This document shows, in pieces, positions 31,899 to 42,043 of a stretch of DNA of 64,000 bases; within the stretch, counting starts at the first letter, position 1; each line of letters begins with the position of its first letter. The translations under genes and the position numbers were made by a program. The stretch lies in NCBI GenBank assembly GCA_036245805.1, contig BTRK01000003.1:6262001-6326000 (forward strand), written 5' to 3'. This stretch comes from Pristionchus mayeri. Its lineage: Eukaryota; Nematoda; Chromadorea; Rhabditida; Neodiplogasteridae. The notes under the pieces are model-generated. The model made no database searches and was not told the origin of the DNA. It saw only the letters and a program-made list of their open reading frames with translations.

Positions 31899-33262
31899 GG
31901 TACGTCTGTGTTTCATAGGATATTCAACGGTCTAAAGGATCTCAGCAAATGATGAGCTGAAGATTTTCCCGGAACAAAAATAAATAAACACCGTTGCCTT
32001 CACACTTCAAATCGCTCGCCCGCCCACCTTGCAGCTCTCCTTCGGCAGCAGCTTCTTGTTGCCGTGCTTGCCGTACTTCAGCGTCCAGGGTTCCTTGCCA
32101 CAGTCAATCACGTAGAATAGACCACTGTACGCGAGTGCACCGTACAGGCCTGACGATATAGTATTTTGGTTGCGGATACAAGAAATCATCGAAACACGTT
32201 CGACACTCGAGAATGAGAAGACTAGCAGGAACCCCGAAATTCGGGGCCCGAATCAAGGTTCAAAGAAATAAACGCATAATAAAGTGGGAGCCACGACCCC
32301 CGCAGATCTTAAAAATTAATTTCACCAACTATCTCATACTGAAACAACAATAAATTAAATTCAGAAAAAGGTGTATATTAGTTGAAACCCCTAATCTCCA
32401 TTGCGTTGCATATTTGTTTCCTAAATAATAAAAAAATCGATATTTCACTCACCAAGGTAGGAGTTGAACGAGGGTCTGATGTTTCTGCATGCCTTCAGCT
32501 TCTTCATCACATACGTCTGATCGAGTGCAGACTGGTAGCCGGATGGAGTCACAGCTGAGGATAGTCAATCAGTTTGTCAATGGAGCTATCGAATGATGGC
32601 AGGGACTCGACAATAATACCAGTGCGAAACAGTAATCTCGTGGTCCTCTCTCATATGCAAATTGGGCTGTCACGCCGCATAATAAATTTATATGCTCACT
32701 GGTATCCGCCTCCAGATCAGGGAAGATTGTCTCCGCCGCAACCATGCCCGATGTCATCGTATTATGCGTTCCCTGCAGAGAGCAATGTTTCATTTAATTG
32801 CAAGTGAAAAACCGTTCCATATCACCTTCACCCATTTTCAACAAAAGTTAACTTCACGTCGCTATAAGAAACCACATAGTAACTGTTCTGTCGCTTTCCA
32901 ACATATTTTTGATATTGGCCCGAATTAATAATTGTCAGCAGTTAAATAATACAAAAAAAATATAAATAAAATAAATCGATAAATATTCTACAAAATCTAT
33001 GTTTTCTACAGTACCTTCAGCTTGGCCACATTGAGTAGTCCGGCAGCGCAGCCAATGAGACACCCGCCTGAGGATAATCGTTTAGTTGCTGCTACCGTAA
33101 TCCAATTACGACCCTAATCCCCTGTTACACATTACTACCGTAATCTTACCGGTGAAGCTCAGCTTGGGCACGGTCTGGTATCCGCCCTCATTCAGTGCGC
33201 TGGTACCGTAGCCGAGTCGCCTGCCTCCCTCGAGTTGCTTGGCGATTGAGGGATCTGACACG

Positions 33263-33780
33263 CTGTGGTATGCAGGTCAATGTATTTTTATTATTTCCCG
33301 ATTTTATTATTTCCCGAACTTGTACCGCTGGTTCTAATGCTGGCGAATAATAAAAATTCCTTTCAATATTTCGTGAAACATCGACTTCATTGAGATTATT
33401 GAGCACGAACGAGAATGGATTTAAATATATGGCCATGCGACGCGCAAATATGTGGTGTATTGCAAGTACGGGGCATCTGGAAATAAGTAGGAAAGTTGAA
33501 CTTCCAGAATAGTATAATAAAAGGATTCTGTTGAACTAGGCATGCGTTTGGCGGTGGATTTTTTCGAGCATGAATAGGAATGCAGCTTCATAGTTAAAAC
33601 AAGTAGTACGGCTGACCCCCCCCCCCTTTCGGCGGGGCTCCTGCCCTAGTGAATCATAGAAGATACGAAGAAAAGCGCTGTAAATATAGTAAAAAAAAAG
33701 GTAAAGTCGCACCGTATATCTAGGAATTTTCATCCTGCGGTGAGCCGCTGCTAGGCCAGCAACTATATTTTTAAGGCGAT
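33263..33780. other. Upstream of the ETFDH exons, no supported gene
   Basis: No N-terminal ETFDH exon was recognised on the minus strand here. The frames at 33188-33436 and 33536-33733 (-) lack its FAD-binding signature. A poly-C run (33619-33628) is present. Confidence 0.4.
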
Positions 33781-33965
33781 TCAGTCCGTAGCGCCACCTA
33801 TTCTTCGGACCTATTTACCGGCGTGATCTTGTCACGACTTCCAATTCCCCGTCCCCAATGGGTAGGCGCCTTGGTTGGGCGGAGTCGGTGTCACGGCCGG
33901 GACTCGAACCCGGGAGGTATGGAATGGTTGTGCGCGCCATAGACCACTACACCACTTCGACTCTC
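33781..33965 (-). mobile_element. tRNA-derived SINE, copy 2
   Basis: Minus-strand head at about 33965-33890 with an A-box TGGTGTAGTGG and a B-box GGTTCGAGTCC. The T arm is perfect (CCGGG and CCCGG around TTCGAGT), but the acceptor stem pairs poorly. The body of about 110 bp (GGGGACGGGGAATTGG, then GGTCCGAAGAATAGG) is unlike that of the SINE at 23927-24220, so the two come from different families or different tRNAs. No functional tRNA is claimed. Confidence 0.7.
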
Positions 33966-36700
33966 GACTCTGTAAATATAGTATAGATTCCAATGTACGG
34001 TTGAATGGTGATGAAATTATATTCTGACCGCTCCTTGCAGACCAGTAACTACTCTTTCTACGAGTCCTTGGCTTATACAGAGTTTATGAAACGGTAGACT
34101 GACTGAAAACAGAAATGTTGCAGGTTTAGGACGAAAACATGGGTAATAATGAATCGATGACGTCAGGTTATCGGTTATGGACTCGATCAGATAACTTTCA
34201 GGTTCCGCGTACTACCCCCCCAGTAAATTATCAATCTATCAATTTTTTTTTAAAAACACAGGTGCACGATCTATAAAGTAATGCATGATATATCGCGCAA
34301 TGCTCGAATTTCTTTTCCAGGTCGAGGATACGATGGCTATGTTCGCGGGTTACGACCTTCTCCTTCATCGAATTGCAGGACGACGCCTGCAGTCTACGAT
34401 CGTCGGTTCTTGAGTCGTGCGACAGCCGTCCTCAAATGCGAGCATAGATATTTGAGCGTGGTGGCAAATCGAGGGCTGAATTGATTAGTAGGCGGAGAGC
34501 CGAATGAAGTAGGAAACTAGAAGCGAAAATATTGAGAGAGGTTTGTATTTGTGTTGTTCGTCTCCGAGATTGTGTTGATCGAAAAAAAAATTACCGTTCT
34601 GCTCAACCGTTTCTCAAAGTTCATTGGAATCCAAATTTAATCATTATTTTCACATGCGCTGTATTTTATGAGGAATAATAACAATCGAATTCTATGCAAC
34701 CTATTCTCCAGGAAATTCCCTGAATTAGGAACAAGAAAGAATTTCGCTTCAGCCCGCTATTCTGATGTTGCAGACGCAATATAAAGGCAGTTGGCGGGTG
34801 ATGTCTGCAATTAATGGCAGGCTTAACGATTAAAAAAATACCCAAAATGTTCTTAATTGAAGGGGCTCATCTAATCCTATCAGAGTTCCCCATCTCTTCC
34901 CATGTGCGAGTTCATAACGTTGTTTTTAGAATATTTATGTGATTCTCAGATATTCTCGCACAAGTTTTCACTTGTTTTGCTCTCTATGTCTCTCTTCACT
35001 CGACGCATGGGGAAGACGAATGTGATCATTCACTCGCTGCTCGGGGCATCCTCACCACCAATCGGATAAGTGAAAAGTATCGGAAATAAACGTTGTGTTG
35101 AGTCACTCAGCACACTTGACGCTGCATAGACTGCATTTAGCCAGTGGACACGAGCTGTTGTCCAATATTATGCGATCACTATACATCATTCCTCATTCCT
35201 GCCACTCAAATTGTCTTTAACATACACAAAAATGGAACACAGTGAAATCTTGTTGCATCATTACTATAAATGCCCAAGAATTGAGTTGCATCCAATGAAA
35301 GGTTCACATCAAGATGCTAAAAAATATCATTAATTCTGCTCTGACTTACTTTTGTCGTTGAGATGAGATGGCACGACTGGTATGTGAGGGGCTTCACTGG
35401 CAGCGAATGGAATAGCGTGCCCGTATCGCCGAAAAGAATAACGTCTGGGGATTTACCATTTATTATTTAGCATGAACATTCTACGAGCACTGGTTTTAGT
35501 TATTTCAGTTCCGTTATAGTTCCTGTTCAAAACATGAGACCACCAGGCTCTTGAAATCCAGAATTTGCATTAGTACCATAGGTTGCTTCTCCATCGTATG
35601 GGAATTCGTCTTGAATTGCATAAAATATTAATAACAGTTTTACCGTCTGAATCTATGGCATCCGTTTCCACCCAGGATGTGCTGGACAGACATTCCCGAG
35701 GTTGAGGTTTTACATTTTTTGTGGGTCCATGTAAGAGTGATTCTTATCGAGCAGAAGGCGATGATAACGAAGAAGTAGGAGGGTAGAAGCGAAAATGAAT
35801 CGGGCCAAGAGTGATTGTTGAACAATTGCTCACAATAGGAATAGTGTGAATATTACTCTCACAGAGAGACAATATATTCTTAATTTGAAAATTAATTTGT
35901 CTGTCACGAACCATATCTAGTGATGTATTGCAGGTACAGGAGATAAGAGAGCAACGTCGTGACAATCAAGAATTCACGAGATTGTTTCGCTGGGGGTGTC
36001 AACCAAATATTTACTCCGGATGCCTCGCATCGAGCTTAACTATAGAGTGAAACAAACATGTGCGAGGTGGCCAAAATATATGTTCGTATTATTTTATTAG
36101 CGTTGATTATTTTTGTTTGTCATTGCCCGTATTACTGGCCCACACGGATAAACCTCAGGTTTGATCCAATCTCAAAACCTGTGATTGCCAATCGTATCCA
36201 AGTATTTGCAGGGACATCAACTACCGCTTCTCCAATGAAGGAGGACTCGTATTTCACCGCAAACAATCGTGAAGCCAATTTGACCGTTACGAGCACGATT
36301 CATGTGCAGCATAGAGGCAGTGGAAAAGAGTAGTTTGCAATAGCTTTTCGAGATGCTCACGGCAATTTTTTCATCGACATACTAGGTAAAAAATGGGCAC
36401 CCCTGTGAAGGAAGATAATTCATTTGCACAGCCCATGATGGGTTCCTGTGGTATTGTATTTTTTTGAAAATCGTGCCTGATAGTCTGTAGCTTTTCTACC
36501 GTTTCTTTCAAAGTACTGTACTAGAGCTATACGGTTTTCGGTACTTTGATTGATTTGTGTTAACGGGCGATGTTTACGAACCAAGCACATCACTACATTT
36601 ATATCCGTGAAATACAGAACCGTATATAAGGGGTGCAAACCGTGCCGCTAAGCATAGAAATGACCGCACGTGCCACACCATTTTTTGATCAGAAAAGGGA
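33966..36700. other. Intergenic with weak exon-like segments
   Basis: Near 34314-34405 lies a GC-richer exon-like segment that on the minus strand belongs to the CTGCAGGCGT dispersed family. A 91-codon frame at 36058-36333 (+) begins with a good hydrophobic leader (IYVRIILLALIIFVCHC), but its 3' part (about 36250-36350) is a dispersed repeat also present at 39765-39870. I therefore do not call it a gene. Confidence 0.4.
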
Positions 36701-36703
36701 CCA

Positions 36704-37103
36704 TGACTAAACTGAGTATCCCACTCAGTCAGTCGGTGTACTGTCAGACTCTCTCGACAAAGTCAAAGTCGACGTCAAAGTGACTTTATCGGAGAGTGGA
36801 CAGGGCAATCAGAGCAATGAATCGGAAATCGCCCAGGTTCTTATACCAACGGCTCGGCGCATTGCGCCGCTAGAACAGCTGGATAACAACGGGGAGAGGA
36901 GATAGAACAGACGGTGAGGGAATGGGAGAAAGGGGGAGAGAGGTGATAGCTGAGATAAGGGGACGGGAATAGCGAGCCAGAGTGAATGATCTTTGGCCTA
37001 CTGACTACAAGAGTATTATACTCTTGACACTCCCCCCACACGGGAGAAGTGGCATTACGATCTACAGCAGTAAAAATCTAACGAGTACTAGGTAGAGGGG
37101 GCA
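36704..37103 (-). repeat. 3' LTR
   Basis: Direct copy of 38969-39364. On the minus strand it is preceded by GGAAGAGGAGTATCCCAT, a purine-rich stretch that could serve as the polypurine tract. Confidence 0.9.
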
Positions 37104-37300
37104 ATGGGATACTCCTCTTCCGCAGGTCTCATCTTCTAGGCGAAGTCGATGGAGAACGTAGTTGAAGTGAAGAGCGTGGGAGAGAGAGAGGGCGAGGGTG
37201 AGAAGGGGGTTATGTTGGACGTCTCGATCTCTCGGCATTATCGTTGTCGCACGATATTCGTAGAAGTCTTGCCCGGGCCGCAGTGATCGGAGCATGATCG

Positions 37301-38281
37301 TTAATTCTGCCCGATTCGAGTGCATTGGCGCGGCTTCATTCGGTGCCCGTTCTCAGGGACCGTGTGGCGTGAACAGCACTGATTCGAGTAGGGTAGCTGA
37401 GAATGATGCAGCATGCGGTGCTTCAGATATCGTCGAGGTTGCCATATTCGCCCTGGCTCTCGTAGCCGTCTAGGGCGTATGGCTCGAGTCCTTCGATGCG
37501 ATATCGAACCCGTAAGAACGCTTCTGGTTTCGGGCTCGAGTCGTTGTCTCAACAACTTCGGTCTGCTGCCAAGATCTTTCCTACCGGGAGGAACAGTTGA
37601 GGACCTGAGACTAGCAGTGTCCACAATCACGATGGCGGCTTGCTCATCGTGAGCATCGAGATGAGTAAGTACTCCTTCGAGAACGATACTCAAACGTTCC
37701 GTTCCCTTCTCATATCTCGATCGACTCGCGTTCACGGTCTCCACTACGATTGAGTTGGAGAAAGCGTCGTCGTTCTCGCGAACAATCGATATCTCACACG
37801 GGAGATATATGCTCAGCTCCACTTTCTCGACGACGGCGTCGGAGAAAGTCCACGACACGTGATCCCGTTGCCCTCTCTTTATTGCACGATACTCCAGTGA
37901 GGTCGTCGTAACGGGATCACGAGATGACGGGAAGGTATTAGAACGAGTAATCTCACTCGTTGATGTGGCATTCGAGTAGTCCATGCAGAGAACTTCGGTA
38001 TCGTCATCCTTAGTAATAGCTACCGCCTCGGTCACCTTGCTCCGTGCCTCCTTCCTAGGAGGGCCAGTGAGAATTCGTGTGCGTCCTACAGGGACGATTC
38101 TCTGGACTTGTGAGCGAATCGGTTCTCTCTTCGAGCACGCAGATCGTAGGAACAGCTCATCCTTGAGATCATTCCGTCTCGAGTACATCAAGGGCGTGGG
38201 TGAGACATAGCACTGTCTTATCCAGTACAGCCCTGTACACGGCTCGCTGAGCACGGTGAGAAAACCGTTTAAGGACATCAC
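37301..38281 (-). CDS. Unidentified 326-codon frame inside the LTR element
   Basis: The longest frame in the deleted element, downstream of gag. The central part looks protein-like (VVEKVELSIYLPCEISIVRE, VLTHLDAHDEQAAIVIVDTA), while the last 100 codons are R/H/S-rich and resemble an out-of-frame read. I see no zinc knuckle, protease DSG/DTG triad in context, YxDD or integrase HHCC. It may be a gag C-terminal part, an env-like remnant, or a chance frame in GC-richer DNA. Coding status is unproven. Confidence 0.35.
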   Translation of the reverse strand: MMSLNGFLTVLSEPCTGLYWIRQCYVSPTPLMYSRRNDLKDELFLRSACSKREPIRSQVQRIVPVGRTRILTGPPRKEARSKVTEAVAITKDDDTEVLCMDYSNATSTSEITRSNTFPSSRDPVTTTSLEYRAIKRGQRDHVSWTFSDAVVEKVELSIYLPCEISIVRENDDAFSNSIVVETVNASRSRYEKGTERLSIVLEGVLTHLDAHDEQAAIVIVDTASLRSSTVPPGRKDLGSRPKLLRQRLEPETRSVLTGSISHRRTRAIRPRRLREPGRIWQPRRYLKHRMLHHSQLPYSNQCCSRHTVPENGHRMKPRQCTRIGQN

Positions 38282-38345
38282 GTACGATGTACGTGCTGTT
38301 GTCCACGTTGTCGTCCATGTTTAGTAGCTGGATCGAGAGCGTCTG

Positions 38346-38717
38346 TTACATTCGAACTGCATCGAGCTCATGATCAAGAGCATCGGATGCTGGCTGGAGC
38401 GTAGCCATTTGTTCGCAGATTCGGTGGCGGAGAAGTCGGGCATCCTCGGTATACCTTCGAGTGAGATGGTCGACGATCACTGGATAGCTTGCTCTGGTAT
38501 CGACCAGTCGCCGGAACGATTCGAGCGCCTTGCCTTCGAGGCAACACTCCAGGTATCTCCGCTTCAGGTCCTCACTGATTGATCTCGTGTCGATCAGATC
38601 GGAAAATGCCTCCCAGAAGTTATTGAATCCCGAAACTCCATCGAACTTCGGCAGCGGAAGAGCCGGAAGTGAGAGAAAGGGAACCTCCATCGAGGCACTC
38701 TGGTCGAATAGTCGCAA
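38346..38717 (-). CDS. BEL/Pao-type Gag fragment
   Basis: 123 codons containing LPALPLPKFDGVSGFNNFWE, then LKRRYLECCLEGKALESF, then YPVIVDHLTRRYTEDARLL. This is the signature order of the retrotransposon Gag domain of Pao/BEL elements (LPxLxLPxFDG, F..F..L.., LxGxA, L..RY). Gag forms the cytoplasmic particle that packages the element RNA. The frame begins and ends within the element without the nucleocapsid zinc fingers, so it is a partial protein. Confidence 0.85.
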   Translation of the reverse strand: MRLFDQSASMEVPFLSLPALPLPKFDGVSGFNNFWEAFSDLIDTRSISEDLKRRYLECCLEGKALESFRRLVDTRASYPVIVDHLTRRYTEDARLLRHRICEQMATLQPASDALDHELDAVRM

Positions 38718-38954
38718 GACTCGGATTCGAGACCACCGTACTCACAGCATCGGTACACGGACCGAACGGAAGCAGGGTGAGAGGGGGTCGAGGAACAGCG
38801 TGTGATAGCGATCACAAGAGAGCGTCGGTTGCTGCCACGCGGGACTTCGGTTCACACTGCGAGCCAAGATGTCGCTCCTGTCGCCAGTGTATTCGATAGA
38901 GCCGTAACGACGGCGTAGAGTAGAGCCGTAACGACGGCGAGGGAACGATCGGCT

Positions 38955-38968
38955 CGGCCGATGCACCA
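38955..38968 (-). promoter_or_regulatory. Primer-binding site complementary to tRNA-Gly
   Basis: Immediately next to the 5' LTR. On the minus strand TGGTGCATCGGCCG is complementary to the 3' end of a tRNA-Gly(GCC) including its CCA. It is 14 nt without mismatch and supports the orientation of the element. Confidence 0.85.
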
Positions 38969-39364
38969 TGAACTGAGTATCCCACTCAGTCAGTCGGTGT
39001 ACTGTCCGACTCTCTCGACAAAGTCAAAGTCAACGTCAAAGTGACTTTATCAGAGAGTGGACAGGGCAATCAGAGCAATGAATGGGAAATCGCCGGGGTT
39101 CTTATACCAACGGCTCGGCGCATTGCGCCGCTAGAACAGCTGGAGAACAGCGGGGAGAGGAGATAGAACAGACGGTGAGGGAATGGGAGAGCGGGGGAGA
39201 GAGATGATAGCTGAGATAAGGGGACGGGAATAGCGAGCCAAAGTGAATGATCTTTGACCTACTGACTACAAGAGTATTATACTCTTGACACTCCCCCCAC
39301 ACGGGAGAAGTGGCATTATGATCTACAGCAGTAAAAATCTAACGAGTACTAGGTAGAGGGGGCA
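38969..39364 (-). repeat. 5' LTR
   Basis: Upstream LTR in element orientation. It ends ...CTCAGTTCA next to the primer-binding site and begins TGCCCCCTCTACC at its outer edge. Confidence 0.9.
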
Positions 39365-40615
39365 ATACTAGGTAGAGGGAAGTGAAACTCAAGAGCATAT
39401 GGTAAGAAGTTCTACACAGCGTAGTATGGTGGAGCACATACTGGTAACAATGCAACAATTCCCACGATCCTACGTCGAATTCCCAGCGAACTGTGATCCG
39501 TTTACGTTTTGTGCGCCCCCCTTACGCGCGTCCATCGAAATCACTTACATGAATTATCGCGGGTTTTGCTATCTTACGAGAACGCTAATCCACTCAACTG
39601 CAGGCGACTCTCTACTGGGACTGTGAGCCGTCCAACTCGCGATGATTAATACGCTACTACCTTTAGTGCCGACAGGAACAAACAACAAAAAACAAGTTTC
39701 TTACTACTTTTTACACAATTTACTTGGTGATGTCTGAGAAACAATGATTGCTATAACAATCGTGACGCCGATTTGCCCGTTAAGCGCACGCTTCATGTGC
39801 AGCATAGAGGCAGCGGAAAAGCATAGAGGCAGCGGAAAAGTGGTGTGCAACAGCTTTTCGACGTGCTGTGAAAATGTGAATTATTGTTTTAACAAAAAGT
39901 CACGTCGTAAGTTGGTTTCACATCCATGTGCATGTCCATCGAAATAATTTATATGAATTTATGTTTCAGCATTGTTATAAATAATTATGGAGAGAAGTGA
40001 TTTCAATGCATGCTGCTTTGTCTGTCTTAGGATAACAAATCTTCATCCACTCACCTGCAGGCGTTTCTCTGCTGGGAGTGTGAGCAGGTCGTCCAACTCG
40101 CGATGAGTAATAGGCTACTTGACTGCCCTAGCCGGCAATGATAACTTGAGTTGGTTTATGTTCCATCTGCCGATGTGGTTCACGGGATGTGTTCTGAATT
40201 CAATAAATATAAGCAATGAAATTGATGTTTCATATTATTATCAAATCTACAAACTTTTAGGCACATCAGTGACAGATGGTTTCTAAGCCAAACAATAATA
40301 ACGACAGTCGTCAAGAATTCCAATAGCCTTATCCGTTCTCGCTTCCGTCTACTGAATCATTTGTAATCTAAATGAACTTCGAGCTTCATCGGTCAGCACT
40401 AATATGAGGGTGGAGAGATTCGATCAATTTGTTTCGTATTTCAGAGAAAAGGAAAACAAACAAAAAACACAATGAAATATCAACCTCAGCTCAGCTCAGC
40501 TGCAAACATTTCACGATTGATGGAATAGGTAGTCCAGCTGAATTACGTATTACGCCTATAATTCGTGACAGCGATAATCACCTTGACATCGCGCCTTTAC
40601 CCCATGCAATGTAAT
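39365..40615. other. Intergenic made of diverged duplicated segments
   Basis: 39530-39650 and 39935-40120 are related copies (both run from catcgaaat... to CTGCAGGCG and ...CCAACTCGCGATGA). 39765-39870 repeats 36250-36350, including CTTCATGTGCAGCATAGAGG, with a local tandem duplication of gcatagaggcagcggaaaa. The duplicated blocks thus flank the LTR element. No open frame is preserved between copies. Confidence 0.6.
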
Positions 40616-40616
40616 A

Positions 40617-41750
40617 ACACGGGTCTCCTGTAAAAGTGTGGGAAAACTTACTCGTTTTGCTACTAGAAAATATTTTGTATCTCAGATTTTGATTGAACTT
40701 GGTTCAATCAAAGTTTTTTTGGACATGATTGGTGATCAGAAGAAGGTCACTCCACTCAGTTTCGAGAAATCTGCACATTATCGATTTTTATGATCTACCT
40801 CTTCCAATTAACATATTTTAGTCAGTTTTCACCGTAGAGGGCACTTTTTGTGCTCATTTTGCTCGTAATGACGAGCTCTACAAAAGTGTAAGCAACGTCC
40901 AAAACGAGGGAAGCTGTTTTCATAGCCATTTCATCGGAAAACCAATTTTTGTTTCGAGAAATCGGTCGTATTTTGAGCTGTACCTTAACTTCCAATGAGT
41001 TTTATTGCTTGTCTGGATTCTACGGACAAGATTAGTGGGGGTATACGTTGAACATCTTTCATATAACTGGCTTCCCGATATTGATTTACTATGTAAGTTC
41101 CCGGACATAGCCCATTTTTGACCAAAACAGTCTTTTGGTTGTATTTCACTTCAAAGTGCTCCAATCAAGCTTTAAAAAAATGAAATCGAAAGCTCTTTTT
41201 GAGACGAAGAAAACTGTTTTTGAGCAAAATACCTCAAAAATCACCCGTTTTCGAGTTATTCGACGATAAAGCCTGTTCTTGAATAAAAAATACTAATAAT
41301 ATCGATTTTCTGGCCTCCTATACCAATAACCCAATCGTTCTTATTCCTTCGATGGAATCTCCACACAAAATGAGTGGGTGTATATGTTGACAATTTTTCA
41401 TATTTCTGTCCTCCCACTAGGGTTTTACTAGGGGGTTATCGACGTTTCCGGACTTGGTAATTTTTTAACGTCGATAATTCCCCCATAGTAAAACCCTAGT
41501 GGGAGGACAGATATACGAAAAATGGTCAATATAGACACCCCCTAATTTTGTTTGGAGATTCCATCGGAAAAATAAAAACGATTGGGTTATTGGTATAGGA
41601 AGCCAGAAAATCGATATTATCAGTATTTTTATCAACCAACAGGCTTTATCGTCGAATAATTCGAAAACGGGTGATTTTTGATGTATTTTGTTCAGAAACA
41701 GTTTTCTTCGTCTCAAAAAGAGCTTTCGATTTCATTTTTTTTAAATCTTG
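40617..41750. repeat. Modular repeat A: shared 5' block + palindrome A
   Basis: 40617 to about 41160 is a direct copy (about 90% identity) of 45215 to about 45740 (ACACGGGTCTCCTGTAAAAG, ttttgtgctcattttgctcg, agttcccggacatagccc). It is followed by palindrome A with arms 41166-41446 and 41467-41750 around a 20-bp loop (CTCCCACTAGGGTTTTACTA returns inverted). No protein-coding frame. Confidence 0.88.
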
Positions 41751-42043
41751 AATGGAGTTGAATGTTGAAATCGTCGTCCTCATTGTAAGCTGCGCTTATT
41801 GCCAGCCATAACTAGTTTATTATCTTTATTTAATCTCATATTTTTTAGAACTAACATATTTCACATCGCTTGCAGAACTTATCTCATCCGACTAATATAG
41901 TAATCCCACACCTCGGTGAAAGTAAGAAATTCCCAAAGTTCACCCCGATCCGGAACGTTCAGTGACCGAAGCACAAAATACGTCGTGTCTACAAGAGGAC
42001 TTCTCTCGCTATACTTTAGAAAGATATATATATATATATAATA

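Larger units (their letters stand above)
30428..33262 (-). pseudogene. ETFDH: Electron-transfer flavoprotein:ubiquinone oxidoreductase (ETFDH) fragment, disrupted
   Basis: Minus-strand exons 33150-33262, 33015-33067, 32700-32772, 32453-32554 and 32028-32149 splice in one frame and match the quinone-binding half of mitochondrial ETFDH: LEGGRRLGYGTSALNE, GGCLIGCAAGLLNVAKLK, GTHNTMTSGMVAAETIF, RNIRPSFNSYLG and EPWTLKYGKHG. Exon 30686 to about 30796 holds the 4Fe-4S segment ([26 protein letters not shown]), and 30428-30479 the terminal NINWV segment. The enzyme passes electrons from ETF to ubiquinone at the inner membrane. Defects: the N-terminal FAD-binding half is not found upstream in the window. 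About 60 residues between EPWTLK and the Fe-S exon are missing, replaced by a transposon-derived insert (30797-31898). The last exon is one base out of frame before its KYNGM-like end. The donor after 32028 is weak and reading through gives a stop at 32007. A dead duplicate is most likely, and a badly interrupted real gene is less likely. Confidence 0.85.
36704..39364 (-). mobile_element. Internally deleted BEL/Pao-like LTR retrotransposon
   Basis: Two direct repeats, 36704-37103 and 38969-39364, differ by about 15 substitutions and one 3-4 bp indel (about 96% identical). In minus orientation they begin TG and end CA. Directly downstream of the 5' LTR is a primer-binding site matching the 3' end of tRNA-Gly, and the gag frame follows. 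Only 1.87 kb lies between the LTRs, where a full BEL/Pao element has 4-7 kb, and no protease, RT, RNase H or integrase motif was found. No clear target duplication is visible. The right edge shows a tandem repeat of TACTAGGTAGAGGG. Confidence 0.88.

Noticed and set aside
33890..33965. Functional tRNA gene
   Set aside because: The T arm is perfect but the acceptor stem is not, and it is continuous with a SINE-like body.
36058..36333. Secreted 91-aa protein
   Set aside because: Good leader sequence, but the downstream half is a dispersed repeat and no splice or promoter context supports expression.
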